Assembly (NCBI RefSeq): GCF_032362555.1
Contig: NC_083516.1
Span: forward strand, 6,845,001 to 6,909,000
Reading direction: 5' to 3'
DNA length: 64,000 bases
Source of the DNA: Amyelois transitella
Lineage: Eukaryota; Arthropoda; Insecta; Lepidoptera; Pyralidae
The notes beneath the pieces were generated by a model that did no database searches, was not told where the DNA came from, and saw nothing but the letters and a program-made list of their open reading frames with translations. Of this stretch, positions 50,156-63,210 are shown piece after piece. The first letter of the stretch is position 1. Every line of letters starts with the position of its first letter. Made by a program: the position numbers and the translations under genes.

Positions 50156-50819
50156 CGCTGCGCAGGCGACGACGCGCTGACATCTCTTGACGTCGCTTGT
50201 TCCTTAGAACAGTGCTGATTATACGACTTAGGAACCTCTAATTGTTACAATTTCAACACTCTATTTTTAACAATCGATGATAATTCGCAAATATTCAAAT
50301 ATAATTTTAATTCAGTCATATTATATTCTTGAAATGTACTTACTTATTCAGTTTTAAATGTTTTAAAAAACTTTAATGACTGTACTGCTCAAGGTTAAGC
50401 ACGTCTAATTTAAAGTTCCTATTTATAATAAGTACCTATGTTTTCCTAATAATTTTATTTAGATAGATAACTTAGTCAAATAGAATAATGCTAGAAAATG
50501 ATTAGTTTAAGTAACTTTGACATATTAATAATTGTTTATGAAGATATGTGTGATTCGAGTGTTTGATGAAATAAAGATTATTGCAATAGTACTTTCTTTT
50601 ATTTTTTTAGAAAACCTAAAAGTGGTTTTTCAGTTAAAACACCATATTCTTTTAACAGAACGATCGATAATAATTCGTACTCTTTCCAGTTGCACCCTCG
50701 CAACCGAAACAAACTCAAAAGTGTAGTAAGGGTTGACTGGGGATAACATTACAGACAAGATTCGATTTTTCTTGTTATACTTATCAAAAATTATCACTTA
50801 TAACAATTTTCTCATATAA

Positions 50820-51035
50820 GTACATACACATATACACGTCTATATCCCTTGCGGGGCAACGCCTATAGACTTGAAATTACTGATATGTCACATTCAGCTG
50901 TTCTGAGATTTAAAGTGACTGGTTGCTAGCCCGTCGCCTAAAATAATTTCAAGTTTATAAGCCTATCCTTGAGTTGCCTTTTACATCTATGGGAATGAGA
51001 TGAAGTAGTCCAATTCTCTTTTTTTCTATTGGTGG
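50820..51035 (-). repeat. (TATG)n SINE, diverged copy
   Basis: cacgtctatatcccttgcgg at the left; gactggttgctagcccgtcg in the middle; the head at the right is degraded. Confidence 0.8.
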
Positions 51036-51461
51036 TGGAAATAGAACCGAGGCCTATATTTTAATATACTCGTAATAGCCAGTATAAAAGATAAATGTAC
51101 TCAATTTTGTTAAAGTAATAGTTATTGCGATAACATTGACACGATATTATCTTTTGGGTTCTGTAAGGTGAGAAAATAATTAGGACTGCCTTGTTTTATT
51201 GTTATTTTCTTTGTACCTTCAATATATTAAATCGATTGTGTTATTTCATGTTAAGCTAAATAAAAATGAGCTTCAAAGTTGTTCTGGTCTCTTCCCATGC
51301 AGATTGCAAAAGTCACCTACTAGCTAGAAACATGGACAATATCTAGCATAATAATAATTTAGTAAAAAAATTAAACACTAAATTCATCATATATTGTTTA
51401 ATAAATTTTGTACAAAACCTTATTTAATGGTAGATAAGGCGCACAGCTTTATTTTTATACT

Positions 51462-51728
51462 AGCTGTGCCCGCGACTTCGTCCGCTTGGAGTAATTATTT
51501 CGGGCATCATTGAAGTCCTCAAGGAGGAATAATTTTCCCCGTTTTTTTTTTTTCATATTTTCCATTATTTCTTCGCTCTTGATAGTTGCAGCGTGATGTT
51601 ATATAGCCTAAAGCCTTCCTCTAGAAATGGTCTAAACACAAAAAGAATTTTTCAATTCGAACCAGTAGTTCTGAACATTACCGCGTTCAAACAAACCAAC
51701 TCTTCAGCTTTATAATATCAGTATAGAT
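51462..51728 (+). repeat. Dispersed lepidopteran repeat, compact copy
   Basis: ctagctgtgcccgcgacttc, cctcaaggaggaataatttt, gatagttgcagcgtgatgtt, and the end ttcagctttataatatcagt. Best-preserved copy of the family in the window. Confidence 0.8.
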
Positions 51729-52424
51729 TTGTGGTTTTATATTTAACGCGTTGATGTTTTATTTATGGCTCTAAACAATATTTCTTTTTGTTATTTTAAG
51801 TAGGATTTCGGGGACAATTGAATTGAACGTAATCCACACTTTTTTATTCAACTATCTGGATAGTATATATTTAAGTTTAAATGCGAAAGCTGTAGGCACT
51901 GTTATAGACAACATAAAGAATTTTTTCGCGCGTACTATAATGTTCAGCTTTTTTCACTATAAACGTAGAAGATTAAAAATATAAAAATAATGTATTGTGT
52001 TCTCATACAACAATAATTATTTTTCCTTTTGGAGTAGTTCCCGGTTACATCCTTACCTCTCTGGAGTAAAACACTGGATGTGGGGTTTTTACACGAAGCT
52101 ATTCCCGTCTGGCCTTGAAACATCCTATGCAGAGAAACCTAACCCATATTGGATCATCAAAAAATCTGAATTAGATGAATGTGCCGCGTAGTCGCCTTTT
52201 ACGACGTTTATGGGAAAAAATTGGAGTGTTCCTATTGTAAATTGGCGGGAACCTCGCGTAGGTATTAGCATAATGATTATATCTACTACCGCTTCTAAAG
52301 TGCAGGTGTAGAAAAAGCGGCGGAACATACTACACTGCAGTATTTTCACGGACGTCTATTTACAAACATAGATCTTAGCCGTAAACGAATGCACATTGTC
52401 TTAGAATGGCCATGGACGAATATA

Positions 52425-52710
52425 CATACATACATACATATAGTCACGTCTATATCCCTTATGGGGTAGACAGAGCCAATAGTCCCGAAAAGACTGAATG
52501 GCCACATTCAGCTACTCGGCTTAATGATGGAATTGAGATCCAAATAGTGACAGGTTGCTAGCCCATCGCCTAAAAAAGGAATCACAAGTATGTAAGCCTA
52601 TACCTTAGTCGCCTTTTACGACATCCATGGGAAAGAAATGGAGTAGTCCTATCCTTTTTTGTATTGGTGTCGGGAACCACACGACCCTATTGGTGCCGGG
52701 AACCATACGG
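52425..52710 (-). repeat. (TATG)n SINE with 14-bp target duplication
   Basis: Complete copy with the head doubled in tandem (gtgtcgggaaccacacga, then gtgccgggaaccatacgg). Flanking catggacgaatata occurs at 52411-52424 and 52711-52724, a target duplication that shows insertion by reverse transcription of this unit. Confidence 0.92.
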
Positions 52711-53550
52711 CATGGACGAATATAATTAAAGAATATATAGAAGCTTTGTTTGCGTGTTAACTTTTGACCGATTGTTGTAATGAAATAATTGCTGTACAGT
52801 TTAAACCAAAACCCACTGAGCCGATTTGGATAATACTGTCAAGTTCATTCAAAACCAGACATACCTACCGAAATGCTTTTATAATGATGAATAATGATGA
52901 ATGTTCTAATTTTATTTCTATTTATAATAACAATAATCGATATTCTGAACGAACGCATAAATTTCCATTAGATTATTCACAATGTGTAAAAAAAACTTAG
53001 ATCTACCGTCAGAATAATAAAATTGACAGAGCAGTAAGTAGGTACATAGGCGATGTTACATTTATTCCACAGTGTAAACTAGAAAACACCCGCGACTTTG
53101 CCCGGGTATCGCTTTACGTGATGATCGCTATGCGGGGAACAAGTACTAACGGGATTTTAATTTCGCTAAAATCTCGTTAATTTCCGTTCCCGCGAGAATA
53201 TATGTACTTAGTTGTATTCTGTTATGTGTAATAATAAATAAATATAGGGAAATCTCTTCTTAGTGCACACCTTGACTTCATGCGTAACCTTAATACGTAA
53301 AATTTCGTCGGTCAGTCACTCAGAAACGGAAGACTTTTATTCATATAGATATACATAGATTATATATAGTGGGTAACGAGTCCTTTGTATTCCTGTAGTG
53401 GAAAGTGCGCAATGCAAAATATTTTTAACCATAAAATAATCTTTCCCTGAGTGGAGGAAAAGACCTCTTCTTTCTACTGGCCACGATATCCTCTATTCAC
53501 TTATTGTTTTTAAAATTCTACCTTATCATAAGCCCGTCACATACATTTAA

Positions 53551-53748
53551 TACCTAATGGATTTTGTAAAATGCGACTTAGGGTTAAACTCCTAAACTTG
53601 GGATTCTTCTTTAAAGCGATGGGCTAGCAGCCATATTTGAATCTCAATTCTATCATAAAGCCGCAGCTGAACCTGGCCGTTATGTCTTTTCAAGACTGTT
53701 GGCTCTGTCTATCCCGCAAGGGATAAGGACGTGAATATATGTATGTAT
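53551..53748 (+). repeat. (TATG)n SINE, head-less copy
   Basis: From cctaatggattttgtaaaat through cttttcaagactgttggctc to gtgaatatatgtatgtatgt. Confidence 0.8.
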
Positions 53749-54229
53749 GTGTGGGTAGTTTGAAGAATATATGTAGATTGTGATTACTGATAGGGAAAAC
53801 TAGTATATTATATTATACACACACAGCATATACCTACCTACTAATACCAACCAATGGCCTGTGTATAGGTATGTACCTATACACCGTATACGTACCTAGT
53901 ATAGGTACGTATATATCGTAGGTATACGAAATACAAAAAATGACCGAAATTCAAATATGAATACAATTCAACAAATACCTACGCGAACTACAAGTTAATG
54001 TGCGCAACCTCTATGGATTTGTTGCTCTTAGCTTTATAGAACATATTGCGGGTAGTTCTATATTTATGCTGCAATAACGTTACTAGGTTGAACGGCTATG
54101 AAAAGTATTCCTATAAGTATATGAAAGTGCCTCGTATATATATTCTGGCTGAGCCGCCCGGAATGTTCTTTCCTACCGACCGTCGCATTGAGAAGTTGAA
54201 TTGATTTATTTCTTGAGCGTATTTGTGTT

Positions 54230-57200
54230 ATGGATTGTTTGTTTAATTATACTATGGAGGAAACTAAACCAATATTTACAACAGCTAGTGACACAAAGGC
54301 TACTGCTACAACGGTAGTAGTATTAAGTTGAATTGTCGTCTAATTTACTTACCTTTGACTACTACTATAAAAATATTTTGTAAATTTTAGGAAAGTTTTA
54401 CCAACGATAACAGGAGTATGCCTAATGGACAGGAAAGCGTGTTTTCTCCTTTAGCCAATACCTTTCAAAGCCAAGGCGGGAATGAGTTGCTGAATTTATT
54501 GGCGCAACAGGAGCCAAGGGCGGCAGATATAGGTAATGTTCAATTTTGATACGATTGTGATACTTACCGACAAGATAGAAAGGTTTGTTAGGTAGTTTTT
54601 TTTACGAAAAAACCTGTTTTGTTTCAGCACCAACGGCTGCGGACGTGGAGGAAGCTTTGATGAATTTTCGTATAAGTGGAGCAGAGATGATGTATGATGA
54701 TATCGAACAGAACCATCCATATTTTATGGGTACGTGAACTTAAGTTTTTCCTCTACATTTCTAATGAAAGGAGGTTCACTGAGCAAATAAGTATACAATG
54801 TAAGAGTATGTTGTAAGAACGTGTTGAATGTGGATAACGCAAAAGATTTATGCGGACGATCAGTGGAAAGATGCAGTTCAACTCACCCGAGAAAGAGGCA
54901 TGATTTTATGTATGTGTAACTAGCGGCCTGCCTCTGCTTCGCCCGTGATTCATACATAGCCTATAACAACCATGAACCAACCACCTTTTTTATGGTGCTA
55001 AAGTTCTCATGATCGGTTAAGTGTATCCTAAGAAGTAAAATTTACTAACTCGACCCCTTTACAATATCAGTAAAGAAGTTTCTATAGACGTGGCTAATCG
55101 TACTGATTAAATGCGTGCATAAAATATGTGAACTTACTTGAAATATTACTTCTGTGTATGCAGGGAGTCGAGCGGAGTCTGTGTCGTCCACGCCAAATGT
55201 CCCGTGGACTGAGGGCTCCAATGCACCTGCCAACAGAAACGGAGAGATGATAGACACTTTCGACTTCTTGATCAAAAGTCAGTATATTATTTATTTTAAA
55301 GCTGTACTAACAAATAGATTGGGTTCCGCCTGGTAGCGAAGAAAAAACTAAATGCGTGCCAGATGCTCTTTCCGCATATGCTCATATCGCGATCTGTTAT
55401 TCGCAAAATATTAGATTTTAAAAATATAAGATTCTTAAAATATGACATATCAGAATAGCAGATTCTCAATATAGCCGAAATGCTATCAATAAGAGATCGT
55501 GGCAAGTGGAAAGAGGTAGTCTCTGCATACCCCTCCGGGAAAGAGGCGTGATTTTATGTATGTATGCTATCAATAACAAAATGGGAAACGGCGGACGAAT
55601 AAAGTTGACCCAACAGTAATAAAAACGTAGTGGTTATATTCTCTTTGTACAACAGGCCATTGTAAAAATCATTCAAGGGATTTTTCTTGTAGGCGATGGG
55701 TCAACAACTGCAAATGCAATTTATCATCGTATTAAACGTATTTTAAGATTTTCTTTGAGCATTTTTAAACAACCGGTTATAATAACGGACACATATAGAT
55801 TCCCGGTTACGTGCCCCATTGTAGACTTGCTTTTTTAATGTTCTACCTTTAATCCTGGAAACTTTTCATCCCATCCATCCATCCATTTGCTAAAAACCTA
55901 TATTCTTTTGTAGGTGGCGCTAAATTCACGCGGGCGAAGATGTGATAGCTTTTAAATATCGGCTTTATAAATATCGGTCTGTTTGCAGGTTTATCATCAG
56001 CCAACAACTACGTATCTATGTTGACCCGCGAGCAACTGTCGCTGCTGCGTTGTATTCGGCCGAGCCTGTTGTACGAGTTCCTACAGGAAGTCGCCAAGGT
56101 CCGCAGCGACAAACGCATGCGACGCGCCTTGCCTAATGTAAGACAACAATTTACAAATACTATAACTAGTAAACAAAGTGTTGGGAACATTACACTCCCA
56201 GGAAGCCTGGCGAACGAAATCGAAAGATGCTTTATTCTTTTTGGAATTTATGCCTAGGTATCAATTGGCGATGCAGATGCATATCAGAGGGTTTTAAACT
56301 ATGCCGTTCATTTTCAAACCGTTTGAAATAGTTAGGAGAAAACCCCATTCTGAACCCTTAAAAAAAGGACCAAAATGCCTAATACTTTAATTTTCTTCTA
56401 TCAGGAATGTGCTTTCTGCAAGAACAATGGGGAGAATGAAGAGTGCTACTCGACCCACGTGCTGAAAGATTGGCGCGGGCGCGTGCGCTGCCCTGTACTG
56501 CGTGCCTTCAGATGTCCGCGGTGCGGCGCTACCGGTGACCACGCTCACACCATCAAGTACTGTCCGGAGAATGTGGACGGAAGTAAGTTCCGTTACTTTT
56601 AAAATAATCTTCTTTAGAAATTGGTCTAGATTTTACGAGAATGAGAAGTGCTACTCTTCCCACTATAGTTATGGTTATTATGAACAGGCAGCAATGTTTC
56701 TCTGCAGACGAATAACCCTAAATGTGCGACATACATACAATAGTATATATGTTTATAATATATATGTAAATAGTGGATCGAACGGGGTGTGTACGTTAAG
56801 GTAAGCGAGAAGGTAGTGGTTTTTACACAATAAATATAAAATAATAATATTTTACTATTTCTTGCTGCGTGGTTTCTAGCTACTGATTTGTCATCTTTGA
56901 AAGTATTCTTATAAGACGTTAGACACACAAAGAAGTTGATAGGTGTCATCATCATACATCTTCCTCTTAGCGTTCGTTTAGACTACCTTCTCACCTATTT
57001 GAGAAAAGGGTGTGCCTTAAGACCATGATTCAGGGTTAGTTTGTAAATTAGGTTTTCATTCGAAGCGATTCCCGGCTGACCTCCGCAACTTTTGATCAGG
57101 GAACCTTACCATCATTGGATCTGTGGGGTATACATATTTATAACAAAGATTAAAGCAAAATAAAAGACTTATTTGCTATACCGAGCTCACACGCAGAGGG

Positions 57201-57403
57201 AAACCACCGCTGACTTTTGTAATTTTCCAGGTTCAGACCGCTCGAGTCTATCTTCGCGTCGCCGCGTGCCGCCCTCCTTGCTGCTGGGCGGCCAAGCGGG
57301 GCTACCTCGCGCCGCTATGCCCGCCGCCCCCGCACCCTCTCCCTCCCCTGCTACCTCTGGCCTCTCACAAGCCGCGATTTGGTCCACCTTCGGGATGAAC
57401 TAG
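54230..57403 (+). CDS. nos: Nanos translational repressor
   Basis: RNA-binding partner of Pumilio that represses translation in germ cells and embryo patterning. Seven exons: 54230-54313, 54391-54532, 54628-54729, 55164-55277, 55989-56137, 56405-56582 and 57231-57403, in phase, about 313 aa. Two CCHC zinc fingers in exon 6 define it: [20 protein letters not shown] to RVRC, then [17 protein letters not shown]. The block [15 protein letters not shown] is typical of Nanos. The C-terminal exon is serine/proline-rich. The exon 1 donor is ambiguous among three in-phase GTs in a row (54314, 54317, 54320), which changes length by one or two residues. Lepidoptera carry several nanos paralogues and I cannot say which this is. 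AATAAA lies at 57965-57970. Confidence 0.95.
54875..54912 (+). repeat. 3' end of RTE-like LINE family, fragment
   Basis: ttcaactcacccgagaaaga followed by ggcatgattttatgtatgtg; a short version of 55493-55566, in nanos intron 3. Confidence 0.55.
55493..55566 (+). repeat. 3' end of RTE-like LINE family
   Basis: agagatcgtggcaagtggaa, gaggtagtctctgcataccc, then aaagaggcgtgattttatgt; in nanos intron 4. Its translation includes [10 protein letters not shown]. Confidence 0.7.
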
Positions 57404-57601
57404 GTTTCCAAGCTTCACGAGCAAACTTAGTAAAAACAATAAGTCAACTAACATTGAAGTCATCTTTAATAACAATCAACAGAATGTTAATTTATCTAAA
57501 ATCTACTGCCTTGACAGTCAACAACTCGGCCGTTCGAAAGAAAGATAAGTAAAGAAAGTTATACTTCTTACGTTTTACTCTGTTCTTGATGGTAACTTTC
57601 A

Positions 57602-57609
57602 TGTATATA
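57602..57609 (+). promoter_or_regulatory. Pumilio-type binding site in nanos 3' UTR
   Basis: TGTATATA fits the PUF consensus UGUANAUA, about 200 bp after the nanos stop. It is one 8-mer in AT-rich sequence, so chance is a real alternative. Confidence 0.3.
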
Positions 57610-59637
57610 GTATTTGTACCTACTTAATTATTAGGTACTTGATAGTAGGTATGCTTTATTTTAATAGACACATTCCTATTTTAGTGTTATATTGCTCGTG
57701 TGAACTTGGAAACTACTTACATAGACTTTTAAGCTGTCATCATTCAAAGTTTGTATAAATTATACTTTGAAATTCAGAATGAATTTGTAAAGTTAGTATT
57801 ACCAGTTACGAGTATACGTATTGATTGAATGAATGATGGCGGTGAATATTGCAAACCGGATATCGATTTCGTACTTTATGTACTTTAAGCAAGACACCTT
57901 TTACTGTGATTTTCGATATTTCAAATCAATTTATATCAACTACTGAAAGGAGTCTTGGTTACACAATAAATACTAGTTTTCTCGCGTTATACTGGTTACT
58001 TTCTGATTCACTTTCTGCCCTACGTTTAGCTTACTAATAGTTTATATTAGAAAGCTAAACCGTTGGTGCGGCGAGCCATACACCGTCAAATAAAAGTATG
58101 CGGGTCATACAGTATTTGATAACAAGTAAAATAAAACACGAATCAGAACGTAATTAGGCTAACGTTTCTCTTGAAATATCAATTTTTCATTGGGTTTTAA
58201 AGTGTCATTCATTAGATAAAATCTATAACAAATTTTTAATAAATACTGATATCATCATTTTGTTGTAAACAATACAATTCAATCATTACAATTCTAAATT
58301 TTAATGAATTTATTGTCAATAATGATGATTCAATTATATCCATTTACATGCGCATTAATTCACCATCTTTGGCAGGATCAATAAATAATACTAATACAAT
58401 TTATTAAATGCAGTTTTACCAATGAAAAATTACTTCCTTCCTTTTGGTGTCGGTTACATACTGTTAGTTTTAATAAATATATGGAGCATCTGTCTTTTTT
58501 CATTTCAATAACATTAATTATTCAACATGTAACACACACACTCTTGTCTCCTCCCTACTATTCCTAATTGGCTTAATTTAGGTATGATGATGATGATAAG
58601 ACAAAATTAAATGTTGATTTAAAAAAATCTGTCAGAGGAGGGACGAAGAAAATAAATTAAAATAAGTATTATTAATGCAATTTTATTCAATCTATGATTA
58701 CGATACATCAACAGTGTAACAGAGTATTTATTATATTATTATTATAAAAGTTCAATATGTATAAATAAAACGATCGTGAGATCGTGACGAATACAATTTT
58801 AAAAATATCTACTTATTAGATGGTATGTGCCTTTTCGGCAATGGCACTCGTGGAAACAGCAGTGCGGCTAGAACTGTAACATAGTAAGAATTTAGATCGT
58901 TCATTCAAAAATATGAGTTACACTTTAACATTTGGACCCATGAGGACACAAGAATACTGTATTATCCATCAATTATTATGTTCGAAAAAAAATATCATTA
59001 AAAATAATAGTACATAAATTTAAAAAATTAAGACACCGCCTTAAATGAAAAATATAATACATTCAATAACAGTTTAAAAATAAGCAATGACTAACTAACT
59101 ATACAACTAAATCTTATCGTAGGATAAATTCATTGATGTAAAAGTTTTTATAAACATAATTTGAAAAAAACTTTTTGTTGTTGACTAAAGAAGTCACAAA
59201 ATAATTTCATTAAATTTAATTAACATTGGCAAGTGTAAACACAGCAGTTGAGAATTTATCAGTTAAAGCTAAAGCTTATAAAAATAATAATACAAAAAAA
59301 TATGAAGTCACATAGTTCAACTATAATTTTTGAGATTCGATCCGAAACTGAGCGGAAGCAACCAATAATAACAAATGCAATTGGAATGGTTACATTTGGT
59401 TAATAGGGAATGTTGTTTTAGTACTGGATTATTCTGGAAGCCATTATCAACGTGACAACAACGATAAACTTAACTAAACATTCGTACTTGTATTATGATT
59501 AATATTATTGATATAGAAAAGGAAGATTGGTTATGGAATTGGAATCGTCACTCATATGAGGTACTTCAGATAATTTCTACCATCGGATTGACAAATGATA
59601 TATTTTTAGAATTGTCATCAGTAGGGCTTATAAGACC

Positions 59638-60302
59638 ACTAGCTGTGCCCGCGACTTCGTCCGCGTGGAATAGTTATTTTGGGCATCATATTTATTTTTG
59701 CAAACATCCTCCTCAGGCGGTCAGGCGGTCACGCGTATTAGAAAGAACGCTGGTTCGCCGTATTAAATGTTTCGCTGCAAATTGCTTATAACGACTATAT
59801 CTCAAAACCTATTCGTCTGATTTATATACTGTAAATGGCAATTTTAGTCTACATGAAAAGCCGAAAGTAATAAACATATTTATTTGGATAAGGATTAATA
59901 CTGAATTAAAGAAAATTGGTTTCAAAATAACTTATGTTTATAATGAAAAAATAATCTTAAAAAATGAACATAAAAGTGGTTACTGTAAGTAAACCTTAAG
60001 AGATAGATATATGCTCTCGCGGACTTCACATCTTTAGTACATTGTTTTACTATATCTTTGTTGGTTTGTGCAGCGTTCGCGTGGAAAGCTCGCAGATGGC
60101 CGACTCATTCAACTTTCACCTGCATTGTTGACGTTTCCCGTAGGAAATCCGGGATAAAATGTAGCCTATAGCCTTCCTCGATAAATAGACTATCTAACAG
60201 TGAAAGAATTATTTAAATCGGTTCAGTAGTTTCTGAGATTAGCGCGTTTAAACAAACAAACAAACAAAACAAACTCTTCAGCTTTATAATATTAGTATAG
60301 AT
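59638..60302 (+). repeat. Dispersed lepidopteran repeat, expanded copy
   Basis: Starts ctagctgtgcccgcgacttc and ends ttcagctttataatattagt, as the compact copies do, but the middle is about 390 bp longer, indicating an insertion or a fuller parent element. Confidence 0.7.
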
Positions 60303-60392
60303 TAATAAATCATGTTTTAGCTACTCTATAGAGATATATGATAAATACCTTTTCAACGGTCGTGCGGAGCCCCACAGAAAAGTTAGTACTTA

Positions 60393-60643
60393 GCCACACT
60401 GGCTGATTACTAGCTTTTGCAAAGCACTCCGCTTTGAAAGCCAAGCAGCGAACACGCAACGATTTTGTCGCGGAGAGAAGCGACATTGACATTCGGACGA
60501 CATTTTGTGCACTCACATACTGAGTGTATCTTAATTTCGCGTATAATTATAACGCGTTGGCGCTGCGTACGCTTATTCGAGACTCGTACGCTGCGCGGCC
60601 GCACAATGCTCGCTGCGCAACCGCGACGAATTCGTCAGTGTGG
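60393..60643. mobile_element. MITE-like element with GCCACACTG ends
   Basis: gccacactggctgattacta at the left and, complemented, gccacactgacgaattcgtc at the right. The inside is GC-rich (gcgctgcgtacgcttattcg; ctcgtacgctgcgcggccgc). No ORF belongs to a known family. Target duplication not resolved. Confidence 0.55.
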
Positions 60644-63210
60644 CAGCTCACTTAAACAGAGTTACTATCTGGTGGTAGACAATATATTAAAAAAAAAAAA
60701 ATTCCAGAAGATACAATAGAATGTCAGTAAATTGGAAAGATATTGGTTATTATTAGATCTACTTAAATTTAATATAACTGCACCTGAACTTTATAGGCTT
60801 AATATCAATAATTCAATTATTAATAATATATTCCGACGACACCAATACTAAATCTTTGGTAAAAATACAACTTTCTAGATTGTGGTACATTTCTGCGTCA
60901 CTAAGCCTTCCCTATAGGCAGTGTTTCATTATTACCACCAAAAGTATAAAATTATTTACTTTTTAACATACCTACAGTACCGCATTAGGCTTTTTATCCG
61001 CTAGACTATGTGTTGCCATAAATAGGATATTTAATGATAAGTTTTATTCGATTCGATTTGTCGTTAGGTAATTTCTAGACCTAGTTAAACAACAAGGAAA
61101 AATTTGGAATAAAATATATCTCATTGAAAAAATTTTTGCTCACTCATAACAAATATACATTATAATTTGGCAGACGATTAGTGAATGAAAGCCTCAATAT
61201 AAAGAGATCTAAAAACGATTTTTATAGTATAGTAAGTATAGTATTATTTGTATGTTTTACTTTTATAGCCAATCCCTAAATTTATATTTTAGTAACATAG
61301 GTAGTTCCATTCTTAAATATTATTTACTTTACTTACGATGCGAGATTTCAATCTCGGGGGTCATTTTGTATAAGGTTTATATCAATTAGATATCAATGAC
61401 TGTTTCTTTTGAAGGCCAACTGTCAAATGTGTAGGTACGTACATACAGGTCTATGTCTGTCTTTATCGCACTTTTAATTCAATTGCAAATTCATATTTCC
61501 GTCCTGCTCTCTATATCTCATTTTCTTCGGCCGTATATTAGGAACGTTACTAACATAGTTAATCTTAGATTACAATCGTCAAAAGGTAATTTAATACATC
61601 TTATGCAGTGAATTGATACTGTCAATCAGTCTCAATTTCGCAAGAAGTAGATACGTACTACACAACTTCACCATTGAATGATTCGTATAACTATTGAAAA
61701 GCTTGAAAATACGTAAAGTAATTTCTGATTTCGTATAGATAAACACGAAGGAACATTCCTTATAATCATTATGTTCGAGATATAATTCGATAAGTATAGC
61801 ATAAAAGAGCTTAGCTGCACTTTTGGTAACTTTTGGTAGGAGGCTGTTTCCGTTGAGTACTCAAACGCTCGGTTAGCCTACTAACAGTTCCACGAAATGA
61901 TTCATCTTTCAGCGTTCGATAGGACTTTTAATCTTTGAAACATTCGTCGACAATTGATTCTTAAAATTTTCTGTCCTCCGACATCAATCTCAAATTGACG
62001 AATAATTATTTCATGTTATTGTTTTTAGGACAAACGACCCATGGAGAACGTATTACTCCTAAACCAATGAATTTAGCACCTTCCATTAGAATATAACGTG
62101 GGTTTTTCTTCCTCCTCAAACTTAGTCCATACCAGGCAAAAAGGCCGGATCCCAAACGTCAGGTTTGAGCAGTAATATTTTCCCAAAATATGTGTTTCAT
62201 CAACTTATATGATATCGAGCGTTATAACACTTTTTGGAAAAACATCAAAGTCACTATATATTGTGTTGATGTTTTTTTCCAAAAATTCCCGAGAAAGGGC
62301 GCAGTAAAGCATTCACAGCTATAAATCGACCAATATAGGATTAATATTCTTTAACGAGAAGAGACTTAAACTCGACACTGGCAAAAATAAGATCATGAAA
62401 AAGTTTGATTGCTTCAAGGAGGAAAAGAAAAAAAAAGTCGACTATATACGGCACCGGTAGGATTACAGAATCAACCACCTAGAGTTACGAAAAATGCAGT
62501 TATCTTTTGTATTTAATAGTAATAAGGTTTCAGTCGATGTCACACAGTCGTCGGGTTACCACAGCCAGCGTCGTCTTGCGTTGTTAAGGCTTCGTCAGTC
62601 GCTCGCCTGTTCGCCTGGAAGACATGTTCGGAAATGTCAATAGACAACACATGGATATGATGCCATGTGGTTCCTGGCACTTTAGAATAGGCCTCACATC
62701 TTCTTTTTCCCATGAATGAAGTTAAAGGGCATGAATAGGCACATTCATCTAACCCAGCTTTTACCATGATCCAAGATGGGTTAGATCTCTGCAACGTTTG
62801 TGGAGGTCAGATGGGAGTTGCTTCGTGTAAAGCTGACTTACCTAATCCAGAATCATGATCAAAGGATGCATTTTGGGCTCCTCTACAGACCGGTGAGGAT
62901 GTAACCGAAACTATAGCCAGGAGGAGCACGTGCCAAAGAGCGTCAGTTGCTGGTGAAGTGTTATGCTTACGTAGTTTTATTTCATTTTGGACCTAGAATT
63001 CCAAAGAGTTGGGCCTTTATGAGCGGAACCCCTTCTCTTATCGTTACTGAAGACTTCTCACCCTACCCAATGCTGTTTTATTGTTGTTCCTCCACACCAT
63101 TGAATAAAAACTTAGTTCCAATTTCCGTAGGAGGAATTCGCGCATACATGGCCGTAATAAAACTTATAGTACTTGTCATTTTCAATGACAAAATTTTATG
63201 CTTTCACGCA

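Larger units (their letters stand above)
50156..54229. other. Interval between the secreted-peptide gene and nanos
   Basis: Repeat-rich: three (TATG)n SINE copies and a compact dispersed repeat are listed separately. At 52279-52345 lies a piece (accgcttctaaagtgcaggt) similar to 4215-4280. At 53075-53355 there is another repeat tail (cacccgcgactttgcccggg). A TATATATA at 54135-54142, about 90 bp upstream of the nanos ATG, may be its TATA box. I found no gene. Confidence 0.5.
57404..63210. other. nanos 3' flank and interval to the ACAP gene
   Basis: 57404 to about 57970 is likely nanos 3' UTR and includes a Pumilio-type site. Then AT-rich sequence without genes to about 59630; a dispersed repeat at 59638-60302; a GC-richer MITE-like element at 60393-60643; and AT-rich sequence again. 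At 62650-62960 lies a diverged repeat (gccatgtggttcctggcact; gcatgaataggcacattcat) with pieces related to 52020-52150 and 57050-57120. Small ORFs at 59495-59791 and 62947-63234 are not recognised. Confidence 0.5.
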
